Positions 34,457 through 45,576 of a DNA stretch of 64,000 nucleotides are shown here, piece by piece (within the stretch, counting starts at the first letter, position 1; each line of letters begins with the position of its first letter). The notes under the pieces were generated by a model, which saw only the letters and a program-made list of their open reading frames with translations, was not told the DNA's origin and made no database searches. Location of the stretch: the NCBI GenBank assembly GCA_029961685.1, contig JARWKL010000015.1:23777220-23841219 (forward strand). Reading direction: 5' to 3'. The stretch is from Aristolochia californica. Taxonomy: Eukaryota; Streptophyta; Magnoliopsida; Piperales; Aristolochiaceae. A program made the translations under genes and the position numbers.

Positions 34457-36565
34457 TTATGAGGTAATGGGCTGCTCTGACTTCACGTCTCTGTAGAAGC
34501 AGAGATCGGCTTGGGATATTCGTCGAACACCGTTGTTAAATAATATAAATATCAACCCCACAACGTTGTTATGTGTGGTTCTTTTCTCACTTTTGTTATG
34601 CGTGGCTCTTTTACTCACTTTAAAGAAGAATACTTTTTTCCTAAAAGCAAAGTAGGACAGAGATGAGCAGTCATGCACGCACCTCCCCAAAACCTTGATC
34701 GGTGTGTAATCTTCTTTATCTAATTAGTTATTTCCTGTTGCCTCTGTGAAATCATGCCTTAATGCCACCACCGTCCTCATGAGTGGAAATACAGAATTTC
34801 GTAGAAGCACATCAAGTGTTTGTTTTTGGGTCTCTGTAAGTTTCCGAGTATGTTCAAGTTAGTTTCTGTTTGTGATTGTAGTTTCTTTATGAAAAGATTC
34901 TTTTCTTTGTTTGTCCTGAATCATGGCAAACAGAAACCAGGACAAAATGATGTTGGCTGAGATGGGAAGTTGGAGCTGTAATTAGGAGTGTTGATTGTGT
35001 AATCCCTCTCTCTCTCTCCACTCTCTTCTCCGATGGAGAGGGATGTCATGGGCAGAGCACATGGATTTGTGACACAGAGCAATAAAATGGTTTCCTCTCC
35101 CATGCCCATAGGGTCTCCTGCCTCTTCAACAGAGCAATAAATAAATGTCTTGCTTCAGCCCTACTCCCTCCATACCCACCAAATCCCAGCCCCATGAAAA
35201 GCATAACTCATGGCAGAGCCATTGAATTTCCCACATAAAGAAAGTTGCTTGGAGAAGATTTGCAGTGATATCATTTCTCTGTAGACTGTTCTGTTCTGTT
35301 CTCTCTCTCTTTTGTTTTGATTTGGACATTGCAGATTCTTATATTGACGATCCAACACTCATAAAAAAGGCAAATGCTGTTGTTAGGAAGCAAAATGAGT
35401 TGTCATCTAGGAGTGGGTGTCGGCCAAAACCTTTGAAAAGAAAGAATAAATGGGAGAAAGGAAGGAAAGGAACAACTGCTGAGAATGAGTGTGAGGTGAG
35501 CAGAGAGAACAACAAAGAGATTTAAGATTGCATCACAGAATCCATGTACTTATAATGCTTTTCTTTTGCACAGGGCCTTACTCCCTTTCCCAATCAATCC
35601 CATGGAATATGGATATGATCCCACCAAAGTGGAACAAGCAATGTGACTCATCATCTTTCCATTTTGGCCAGATCCACCAAAACATTAAAAAAAAATTAAA
35701 AAGTTTCAGGCAGGCGGGTATGGGTCTAGATGCTACAAACCTTTTTCTACCCATTTTTCTTCCAAGGGTGAACTGATCTGTGACTCTCTGGAAGTTGGAA
35801 AAGTCGAGTCTTTGATTCTCTTTCACACCTTCTTTCCCATGCTTCAATGAAAAGAGTCTGGAATCCTAAAGCAAAGAAAAGAAAATCAAAAGAGTGTGGA
35901 CTCCCCTTTTGGTTCATTAAACTGATCAGGAAAAAAAAAAAAAAGTTTCACATGAATTCCCATTTGGTGTGATCTGTTGATCACTTTTGGGCAGTTACAA
36001 TTATATCAGAGACAATCCTCCTTTTTCAACCAAACCCAAACACTGGCCGAGACCTCTCCCTCAACCATCATTACCATCTTCCTCACTGATGGACCCCACC
36101 AAATGTATGGTACAGATTGATACATGGGGCCATTCGTTAATTTAATTTAAAATTGATATTCTAATTTTAAATTATTCCAATTTAAATAATGACATAAATA
36201 AATTTATATCCTATATGTATTAAATATATCTAATTAAGTAAACTAGGGAGCTAATAAATAGTTAATAATTAGAAATATTTAATATTTTGGATACGCTAAA
36301 GTACGCATGGGGGAATGACACTCTGAACGCCCGCGTGTCCTTTTCCTCCCCGAAGAAAACAACAAAAGGCGTGGACTTTTTCTTTATTACTTTTTCCCGC
36401 TTTTTCCTCTCGGCTCTCTGCTGACAAGTACTTCCACGTCATCCCCTTTGTATGGTAAAATCGTAAATACCGTCTCTCTCTATATATATTAAAGAGAGAT
36501 TAAGCTGAAAAAATAGGGAATTAACTGATTAAGAGAAAAAAATTAACGTTTTAAGTGTATTTAAT
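34457..36565. other. Intergenic DNA, no gene supported
   Basis: Short open frames occur at 35265-35525 (plus) and 35578-35847 (minus), but neither resembles a known family or has convincing splice partners. An AT-rich stretch at 36130-36290 and a poly-A tract near 35935 are seen. The last few hundred bases are probably the 3' flank of the BOI-like gene. Confidence 0.4.
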
Positions 36566-37795
36566 TCAAGACATATTGACACGGACACTGGCGTTCTTAT
36601 CCGATTTACAAACGGGGCAGGTGAGAATGGCCGAGCCGCAGTCGGTGCAGAGGCAGAGGTGCCGACAGGGCAGCAGCAGCACGCACGACTCGGCCTTGTG
36701 GCAGTTTCTGCACTTCAGGCTGGGTGGTTCGGCCGAGTCGGCCTCTGTGCTGTCGCAGCAGGACTCGGCGACGTCGGCTGGGGCTTCTCCGGCCGAGGGG
36801 GCGCGGACCTGCGCGAGGACCTGCTCCAGGTTGGTGCGGAGAGCGATGGCGGTGGCTTCGTTTGTTCGGGCCAAGTCGCGCCATATCTGATTCTCTAGAC
36901 TCAGGCTCTTGACTCGCTCTTCCAGAACCCAGTTTATTTTTCCGATTTTATCGATCTCGTCTTCTTTGGTCTTGAGTCGCTTCAGGATGTTTGGCTGGAC
37001 GGCGTCGAAAAGGCGGCGGAAGTGTCGTCGTTGTTTCTCCGAAAGCTCGCATCTAACCTGTTCGGCCTGTAATACAAATGGGGATTTGAGTTTTAGCTAC
37101 GGTGAATGATTATGGAGATCGTGCGGGAAAAAACAGTTTCACGGTAACTGAAGGATTTGCATGCAGAACCGGGAAGATTATTAAAAGAATTTGAATGCAA
37201 TCTCCTATTGTATTAGTTGAATAATCCATGCCAAGTTGTTACGAATTAAATTAACGTTTCAGCTACCCAGTTAAGTAAAAACATGCAGACAGATAACTAA
37301 TTCGAGATCAAATCTCTATTCGGATTCAGGCGCAGCGAAACTACCGAAAAAACGGAAACGGGGGAAGTGGAATAAGGAGAAGAAGTTTACATGATAAGCA
37401 ATGAACTGATCGATCTCCTGCTGATGCTGTTGGATTTGGGACGACAAATCCTCCCCAAGAAACGAGAATTCCCTGGTCCTCTTCCGCGTCGGCGGCTCCA
37501 CCGTCGTCACCACCGGCACCGAATCTGTCACGACGGAATCGCACGAGGGGTAGGCGCAGTTATAGAAGGGCGGCACTTGGATGCCGAAACCCATCTGGGT
37601 ACTGTACAAACTGGCGTTATTCTCGAAATCATTTAAGATTTCCCTGGAAGAGTAACCCAACCTCCGTGAGAAAAACAGAGGAGGAGAAGGAGAATTTCAA
37701 GACAAGAGTGACAGATGTGAAGAGATCACGACATACCGATTCTTTACGAGTTGTAACGGGAAGAGGTTGAGATGGTGAGCTTCAACGGCCATCAT
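36566..37795 (-). CDS. BOI-related RING E3 ubiquitin ligase
   Basis: Plant-specific E3 ligase of the BOI/BRG group, known in Arabidopsis to restrain cell death and gibberellin responses and to bind DELLA proteins. Three exons (37795-37737, 37661-37391, 37066-36566) give 276 residues, or 275 from the second of two adjacent ATGs. The N-terminus MAVEAHHLNLFPLQLVKNR is typical of the family. Coiled-coil residues (about 130-175) lead to the conserved WRD region (IWRDLARTNEATAIALRTNLEQVL). The C-terminal RING reads CRNCHKAESCVLLLPCRHLCLC..CPVC with all metal ligands present. The exact paralogue (BOI or BRG1-3) cannot be assigned. Confidence 0.93.
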
Positions 37796-39375
37796 AAACG
37801 AGCGTGGGTTGCTCTGTTTGCTTTCAGGTCTGGTGTGTGGTGGAAGAGTCGAGAGAGAAGAAGAAAGAGAGCGGGAGAATCAGATGAAGCAATAGAAGTG
37901 AAGAGAAGGTGGGAAGGGGTTTATTTATGGTTTGGTGTGCAGAGAAAAAACAAATGCCCGTCTGTCTTTTGTGGAAGGAAGTCTCTTACAACCAAGCTCT
38001 CTTCTCATAGAAAAGAAGGACTCGGTTCAAACCCACCGAGTCACTCCAAATGGGACGGTTGGTCAAGGCATTAACATCTCAATAGTAAACTCAGTGAGTT
38101 GAGTTTCGTGTGGGCATTTTATCTTAAATTTATTCTGAGAGAAACCGAGAGAAAGTTCGTGCGAGCGATTTTTGCCAGACAAAATCCAAACTGACAGGCG
38201 CCGTAATGCGCCACGTGGCGAATGCTCTTGGACCTTCGCCTATGCCCGCCACGTCCACGTCCCACTACAGTCCGACTCCTCGTTCGATCATGACACTCTC
38301 CGTCTCCATGTCGCACGTGGATTCAGTGAACTAAGTCCAGACAGCCCAGAGAGATCGATAGATAGATGCCGCCACTGGGCTCCACGAGGTGGGCCCGTCA
38401 GCCGCTGTTTCTCCTATCCCCCCGCTTTGGACGGTTGCCCCAAATTCTTGAACCGATTCAGGGGTGGTGGGCCCCGCCTTCGATTCCCTTCTTTACTAGT
38501 TACTGCCGCTAATCACGGACCGCTAATTTTAATTAATTTAAAAAGTAAAAACTAATCGTGTCGTACAGAACATGAAGCGGTGGGCCCCACTCCGTGTTAG
38601 ATACGCTTCACGCCCACTTTTGATTTTTGATTTGGGAGGGGTTGAAGGGGCCCACGAGAAGACCGGCCCATAAAGCGGACTAGGAGAAAAACACAGGGAG
38701 GAACAGGACAGGAGTGTTGCTCTTTTCAGAAACTCCCTTCTTGATCAGATCTCCCCATCAAATCCACACCCACGAGAAAGATGAGAGCTTTTTTCTTCGT
38801 CTAAAAAGAGAAAAAGAAAGGGCCCAATAATGGGCCAGCAATAAAGGGAAAGAAGCAATCAACCCCCTTTGGTTTTTTTTTCCTATTCACGCCCCTGAGT
38901 GGTCAGAATCTCAATCACTTTCGCATGAATATATTTTAAAAAATCTAAAAAAGGATTTTAGAAGTTTGATCTGCTCTCTTGTAATGTGAGGAAAAAACAA
39001 AACAAACATGGGCATATGCAAAGGGTAGTGGTAGGCAGGCACAGAAAGGCAGCAGAAACTTTTTATAAGGTCTGGTGGGGAGAAGTGAGTTGTTCCAATC
39101 TGAAGCTTTTGAAGGTATCTTGTATTGGAAACATACCTTACTTGGCCTTTGGAACCCCTTCAACCTTACCTTTGAATCCATTCAACGTAGCGGGCATCAC
39201 TTTTTCTTTTTCTTCTTCTTTCTGTTGTTTCCTTGAGCTTTCCTGGGAAGACTCTTGTGACGAGACAGCCCACTCTTAGTGCTACATGTCTCGGTTGTTG
39301 ATAAGTCTGGGACATGAGATCTTCCACACGACGACTTCTTCCTCTGTTGAGTTGTCTTCTAGAACCGTAAAAACA
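37796..39375. other. Promoter and intergenic region upstream of the BOI-like gene
   Basis: Contains an ACGT-box cluster at 38210-38325 and several GGGCCC/GGCCCA motifs (38460-38660). No coding gene is seen. Confidence 0.4.
38210..38219. promoter_or_regulatory. G-box / ABRE-type palindrome
   Basis: GCCACGTGGC, a perfect 10-bp G-box for bZIP and bHLH factors, about 415 bp upstream of the BOI-like start. GCCACGTCCACGTCC (about 38249-38263) and GCACGTGGA (about 38313) follow within 110 bp, so four ACGT cores are clustered. Confidence 0.55.
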
Positions 39376-40495
39376 GATATCAGAGACGGATATGATTCGA
39401 GAGATCAGAAAAAGATTAACTGTAATCTTTGTATACAGATACGAAAGTAAATGTATGAAATCGTGAGATGAAAATAAGACTTTACAGAAAAAAACTACAT
39501 GGTCTCAGAGCCTGTGCAGCGACTCTGGCCGAGCCTCCGACGTGCGGAATGCCGTTCTGGAGACAAGGGACCATGGTATCTCGGCGGGAGCCCTCCTGTC
39601 CTGCGCTGTTCAGAAACCATCATCGCAGGGACAACGATGGTTCGAAGTTAATCCCGGGCGGATTTAATTTCTAAGCCCAGCGATTCGGACCGGACTCAAC
39701 TGAGTCAAAACCCAGAGAACAAACGAGAGTATCTCTTGCGCTCATCACCTTCGTCTATGGCCGATACAGACTTCAAGTATACTGAATCTCCATCCTCCTC
39801 TGTCCAGGTCGAGATAGACCACGAGAATGATTGAATATTTGTCCAAAACTTCAACCCCGACCTAGACCACACAATATTGATGCACCGATTGGGCACTCTG
39901 ATCTAAGGTTGTCGAGATGTATATCTCAGTCAAAGATAAGATAAGGTATTTGAACGACGATTTCCGTCAACCTCCTCAGATGGATCCTACTTTTCAAATT
40001 TTCCCAATAGCCAAGATGGTCTAGGATGCCAAGTGATTTTCGATACCTAAAGTCAGGAACTAGTTACCTAGAGAAGTAAGAAACAAAAGGTGGTAGCATT
40101 ATCATGTTGAAGCCGAGTTTCAGGAGATGGCTAATAGCCTTTGTGAGATTCTCTGGCTTCAGAGATTATTAACAGAAATTAGTTTAGCCCAAACTGTGAG
40201 ATAGACTTATTCAGTAATAACAAGGTAGCTATTGATATTTCACATAATCTAATTAATCATAGTAACTATTGATATTTCACATAATCTAATTAATCATAAT
40301 CGAACTAAACATGTGGAAATAGATCAATACTTCATCAAGCAAAACCTTAAGGCAAAGATTGAGCATCTTCTATAACATAAGAGGCGGATATGATCCGAGA
40401 AACCAGAGAAAGATTAAATATAATCTTTGTATATAAATACGGATGTAAATGTATAAAATTGGGAGATTAAAATAAAACCACCGGAAAAACCTACA
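39376..40495 (+). mobile_element. Internally deleted Copia-type element with short LTRs
   Basis: A block of about 120 bp ending CTACA at 39499 recurs at about 40379-40495 (shared CGGATATGAT, GATTAA and TAATCTTTGTATA stretches). TGGTCTCAGAGC at 39500-39511 acts as primer-binding site. The interior is only 870 bp. Its right half (40080-40370) is a decayed Copia RNase H segment (AEFQEMANSLCEI, NHNRTKHVEIDQYFIKQ) with a 33-bp tandem duplication at about 40232-40300. Gag, protease, integrase and most of the reverse transcriptase are gone. Confidence 0.65.
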
Positions 40496-40804
40496 AGAAA
40501 TCCAATATATTGGGTCCTCAAATACTTTATACATATTAAAACATTGTACAATATGATTTTAAATCCCACCGAATCTGCAAGAAATTTGGTGGAACTGTGT
40601 ACATGAACATGGATTTGCTCCTGTGCAAGCGCTGCAGGATTATTACATCATCTTAGAAAAGATTTCTAATTTATGTGTATATACATTATTTACATAATCA
40701 CTGGGAAAGCACCTTTAGAAAAACCAATGTTTCCTTCTAGTTACACGAGTTGGGACATCTGCGAAGTCCATGGTAGATGTAAATAAGACAACCAGCACAG
40801 TATC
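40496..40804. other. Intergenic and 3' flank of the OTU gene
   Basis: Probably the 3' UTR and end region of the minus-strand OTU gene; nothing else recognised. Confidence 0.4.
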
Positions 40805-43800
40805 TCAAACTTCAAAGACAAATGGTACGTAGATCAGTCTTCTGTTACCTCCAACTCCATATAAAGAATTGTAGTGTACTTCACTCCAGAAGCTTAGCCA
40901 AAGCTCTGCAAAGAGGATAACTCGATCAGTCTATAGAGAACCCATTACTGAGGACTGGAGGGTGGGGGCTTGTTGCTAAGACATCTCCCTTTTAGAAGTT
41001 ACGGGACGTTATGCCAGAGACATCTTGGGTTTTTGCCATCCTTATACAACTTCGAAAACTAAGACGCCCACCCCTCATGACAACCAAATTTTATGCAAAC
41101 TTAGTACAATACATCCATATTCTATGATGAAATTATCTGCATTACTATAATGTCAATGCATGAGGCTTCCTCAGGTAAGAAATTAGGCTATAACTATAAT
41201 GAGAAGCAGAAATATGTAAGACAGAAGACAATACATTATTGGTTCTGCAAAATATACTATTCGGATCAAATTTGAGAATTAGTTCACTGAAGGACATATT
41301 CGCGCGAAGGTGGTAAAACAGTACAAAGCAAAATAAAGTCTATAAGAGAGTATACATTGATAAGTCTAACATATCCATGATAGCTTTACCTCTTGAGGGG
41401 CTTTGACCATTGGGCACAATTTCAATCAAGCAAGTGTCTCTAAAGGATGTAACCAAACAAATTTTTGCACCAAACTGCAAGTTAAAGGGCTGTCAGATAC
41501 AGAGCATCAGTTTTTATGATTCAGAAAAGATATGCTTCCATATGTTCAGTGAAGATAAAATGTTGATATGTTCATCTAAGTGGACAAACAGATAGAAAAG
41601 ACAAAACTGAAATATTGCATTGCTAAAAAAAATCTGATGAAGCACTAACTTCACATAATCTGCCAAATCTAAGCTTGATCTACAGGACAATTATAGGCTA
41701 CTGAATCAAGTGCCTAGTTGGATTTCCCAGGTGTATAAAAATCAGAAAACACCAGAAAGGCTGGCTCCACCAAGTAAGAACCAAGGAAGGTTAATGATCT
41801 GATGACTCCCATGCAGTGTGCATTTTCATTATTAATTTCAAAAAAATAATGATCTGAATGTTGAAAGAGGAGCAAATATTTTTTGCTGCCTTCTAACCTT
41901 TTCTAAAAAATAGGATTAAACCATCCCGATGCTAGTATGGTGACTACTACAGTTTTATTTTCAGTTTCAATTTAAACACAAAGTTTCAGTCAGTTTGTGA
42001 AGGAAAACCACTTCATTTTTTCACTGCATTAGAAAACCAATTTGGCTGACATTCATTCTTATGCTTTTTTTTTTTTCTGAAACAGTTTAGCATCTTAAAT
42101 TCCCATGCATTGTCAACAGATTGTGCCGAATAAATCAATCTCCAGTATCATAAACAACTCAATTAAAATAGCAACCAACATCAGTCAACGTGTAATAAAC
42201 TGATGTAACATTTGCGGCACTAACAATTCTGTAACAACAGCTCAATTAGAAATTATCTAGTTTCCAAGATAAATGTAAAAGTTGACATTACCCGATCAGC
42301 AGCTGCTTGAAGGGTAAGGTGATCTCCCCACTCTCCTGATCTAAATGGAACAACGATTTGAACAGGAAAAATATCAGTTTAATAAGATAAGCTTCAATGC
42401 ATTATATGGATAACATTTATATTATTGTGATAATAATGAAGATAATAATGGTTTCCTGAAGTAATATTAACAGTGCTAATAACAAAATCAAAATGCAGCT
42501 AAGCATCACAGTCGAGAATAGGAACAACAATATCAACAGAGTAACAAATATCAGATCTGTGATAAACCCAACCTTTTCATCTTCTTGAGGTAGGTTTTAT
42601 ACTTCATAGGAACATAGCCCTCATACAGTTTCCGGCAATTCTTAAGCTGCAAAACCAAGACAAACTTCATGACTCCAGAAGCCATGAAAGATGCATCCAC
42701 TAAAGAGACTGCTATATAGTCCAGTACACTAAATAATTAACTGCATCCCAGCTCTTGGATATTTGGATTAGACAAAGTACCAAGCTATAAATCAGCCTCA
42801 CAATGAAGTACTCCCCAAAATAGACCAAAATATAAAGGTGGTTAGAAGAGTCTATTTTAACTTGTACCTGCTTCACAACCTGCTTTCTTAAATGCTTGTG
42901 GTAATCGGGGTTGCGAAATAGCTGGTCTGCCAAAGATCGAAACTGCTCATATACCAGAAAAAATATTTGACACATAATTAGTTACAAATGAAAGAGAAAA
43001 TGAATAATTTGAACGCCCCAAAACCTGCTATCCCCACAACCTGTCTAAACAAAATGACAGATAGAGTGCACTACGATATCAGTACAGGTTCTAAAAGGCA
43101 TACACTTGTCTTAGTCCTTGATCAACTATTTGAGGGGGTCTTTCATATGTGAATGAAAGTTCAAACTTCCCAGGATATTTTGGTCATTGAGAAGATATGA
43201 GAACCAACTCAATTCATATTAAGAATCTTGAACAACCATCATCACCAATACATCTTTTCACTTCAAAGTTCAATTATGATCATGTTACTTACAATACCAT
43301 ATAAGTATAGAAGCCTAAAACACAAAATCTAGATAAGAACCTGGCAATTTCCATCGCCTTCCACTTGCAGTTCAGCTAAGCCATATGTCGTTAATCTGCC
43401 AAAAGAAAAACCACTGAGAAACAACACACTACAAAAAGTAAAAGTGCTAGTGGATTTAAGTGTAGGTAGGGCAACTATTTGTTGAAGAATCAACTCACGT
43501 GAAATTCCAGGCCCAACAGAAGAAACTACTAACCTAAAAGCTAATGAAAAATAAGAACTTCACAAAAAGAAAAAAAGAAAAGAAAAAGTTAAATTTGCAT
43601 TAGAACCTCTCCAGCAAACGTTCATGGTCTAAGGTTGCATCATTCACAGTAGGAATTGTCCCATTGACTCGAGGCGTCAGCTGCAAGAAACCAAGTAAAA
43701 TGAGCATTAAGAATGAAATGGTATCATATACGTAGAAGGCAGACAATAACGGACATGCATAGAATGGAATGCCACACCTCTCTCCCACTCCCGATAGAAA

Positions 43801-44005
43801 AGGAAGAAAGAACTGAACTTGAACAAAGAAATGGGCTTACAGGAATGGAGTCTAAATGAGATAAGCGCTTCCCAAGTGTCCTATTCTCGTGGTGATCTTC
43901 TTCAGATAAGATTCTGGCAATGGTACGGTCATCCTCCGTGTCTTGAAGACTGCTATTTAAACTAGAACTAGAACTGGCATGGGTATTGTCATATTGTTCC
44001 GTCAT
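40805..44005 (-). CDS. OTU12: OTU-domain deubiquitinating enzyme (OTU12/OTU11-like)
   Basis: Cysteine protease that removes ubiquitin. Eight exons join in frame: 44005-43841, 43680-43607, 43395-43341, 42942-42868, 42646-42573, 42340-42292, 41474-41390 and 40905-40805, giving 225 residues. The Ser-rich N-terminus is followed by the OTU domain from about residue 75. The catalytic Asp-Gly-Asn-Cys (DGNCQ) ends exon 3 and FRSLADQLF opens exon 4, so an intron splits the active-site motif. WGDHLTLQAAAD and the C-terminal catalytic His in LSFWSEVHYNSLY (exon 8) are intact. The last exon is read through to VPFVFEV and a stop. A GGAG/GTAACA donor inside it could instead lead to another short exon, so the last 15 residues are uncertain. 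Confidence 0.9.
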
Positions 44006-45576
44006 TGTAGCTCAAGACGAGCATTTCCCTTTAAACACTACAAACCAAGCGAACAGAGACGAAAAAAAGTCATTCAATAGAGGACAACTGCCGGTGAACT
44101 AAATACACCAAAATTGGAAATGTAAGTAAAAAACAACCGACCGACATTGATTCCACGACGGAATGATTAGACAATATACAGACAATTCAGTGCCAACAAT
44201 AGACCACTACAAATTTGTGTAGGATTATTCTTTTTGGCCCATAAAATGGCGCTTGTGAGTAACAACGAAAAGAAGCATATAGAACAGGAAAAAAGAAAAA
44301 AAACAAGCAGCAGTTCATCCGCTCAGTTTAATACTCCATTTGTTTTTCAAACGGCGGCAGAAACAATCAAATACCCGTAACCAATTCCTAACAATTTTTA
44401 TCAAGTGATCAGCTCAAAACCCAAAAACGAGAGATAGATGGTCAACATGAAGAGCGAGAATAAAGACGCACAAAGAAATATTAGTGGCCAGCCCCTCCAA
44501 TCCAGAGGCGTGGCTGGATACCGAGAAGAAGATTCATATCACACAAACGAACCCAAAGACAACTTTCCAATCCATAGCTTAGTTAGGCTCAATAAAAACA
44601 CCTTTTAAAGCCGCAGCAGGTTCCAACAACCAAAAGGGCGAAAAAAGGTAAAGTATCCAAAAGAGAACAACAACGAGATCAATGGCCAGGAAGTGGTACC
44701 AGATTCTGCAGCTAGACGTTTCCCACCAAAAACTAGACCAGGTAAACGGAAGCTCTGAAACACAGAGACAAGAAATCAAACGACGAAACTGAATTCGAAG
44801 CAAAAGGAAAAGCGGAAGGCGGAGAAAACTCACAGATTGGAAGTGTTTGGCTTGATTGGATTGTAAACGTTGGATTGGGAAACCTTGGAGTCGAAGTCGT
44901 CCTTGGTAGCAGCGGTGAAGTGTTGGAAACAGCAACGGCCTTGGACATTTCGAGGCAGACGTGTGAATTTCGGACACGGATGCGGCGATGCCTTTTCCAA
45001 ATTACGTGGAGATGATCTTTCATGGACGGTTTAGATGATTCTATACAGAAATCTGGAATTTAGATGTTTTCGTTTTTGCCAGGACAAATCTCACATATCG
45101 CACATATCACAGGAGAGGAGGAGAGGGTTGCGTTAGCAAGCACGATGATCATAACAAGGTCAGGTGCCCAACGCTCCCAAATTTATACGATCTTTAATGG
45201 CATGCATTGCTTAGTAGAAGAAAAAAAAATTCATCCGAGTGCACAAAAACACGTCATCAATGTATTTCATGTAATTCCTCATTTACGAATCGTAAGAGAT
45301 GCACAATCAGTTGCTTGAAACGGTAGCTAATCAAATGGGAATTCGGTAGTCCATGGAGAAACACATCATGAATGTATTTCATGTATTGCATCACATTTGC
45401 TCTAATGTCAACAAATTGCACTTTTCAAGGTGCTAACAACTACAACATTCTTTGTATACTCTCTAGTTTTCTGCTTTCGAAATCACAGCTCAATCCATTT
45501 ACCTTTCCTACATATATGCAAAGCTGTCTATAACCAAAACAGCGATGTCACTGGATTTCAGAACAGGTAGTAGCCC
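44006..45576 (-). other. OTU leader region and intergenic DNA
   Basis: A leader exon probably ends at an acceptor near 44038 (TTTGTAG). A donor (CCAATCT/GTGAGT) at 44834 would pair with it as a leader intron. The presumed upstream exon (44835-45000) is open in a Ser/Thr-rich frame starting MSKAVAVSNTSPLLP, which could be an upstream ORF or a transit-peptide-like stretch of an unrecognised gene. 45050-45570 shows nothing clear; its right end is the 3' flank of the VAMP gene. Confidence 0.35.

Noticed and set aside
35265..35525. Plus-strand open frame of 86 codons
   Set aside because: No start context, family similarity or splice partners; the Lys-rich second half is of low complexity.
36606..36912. 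Several long overlapping frames over the last BOI exon
   Set aside because: GC-rich coding sequence opens other frames; only the minus-strand frame with the complete RING is conserved.
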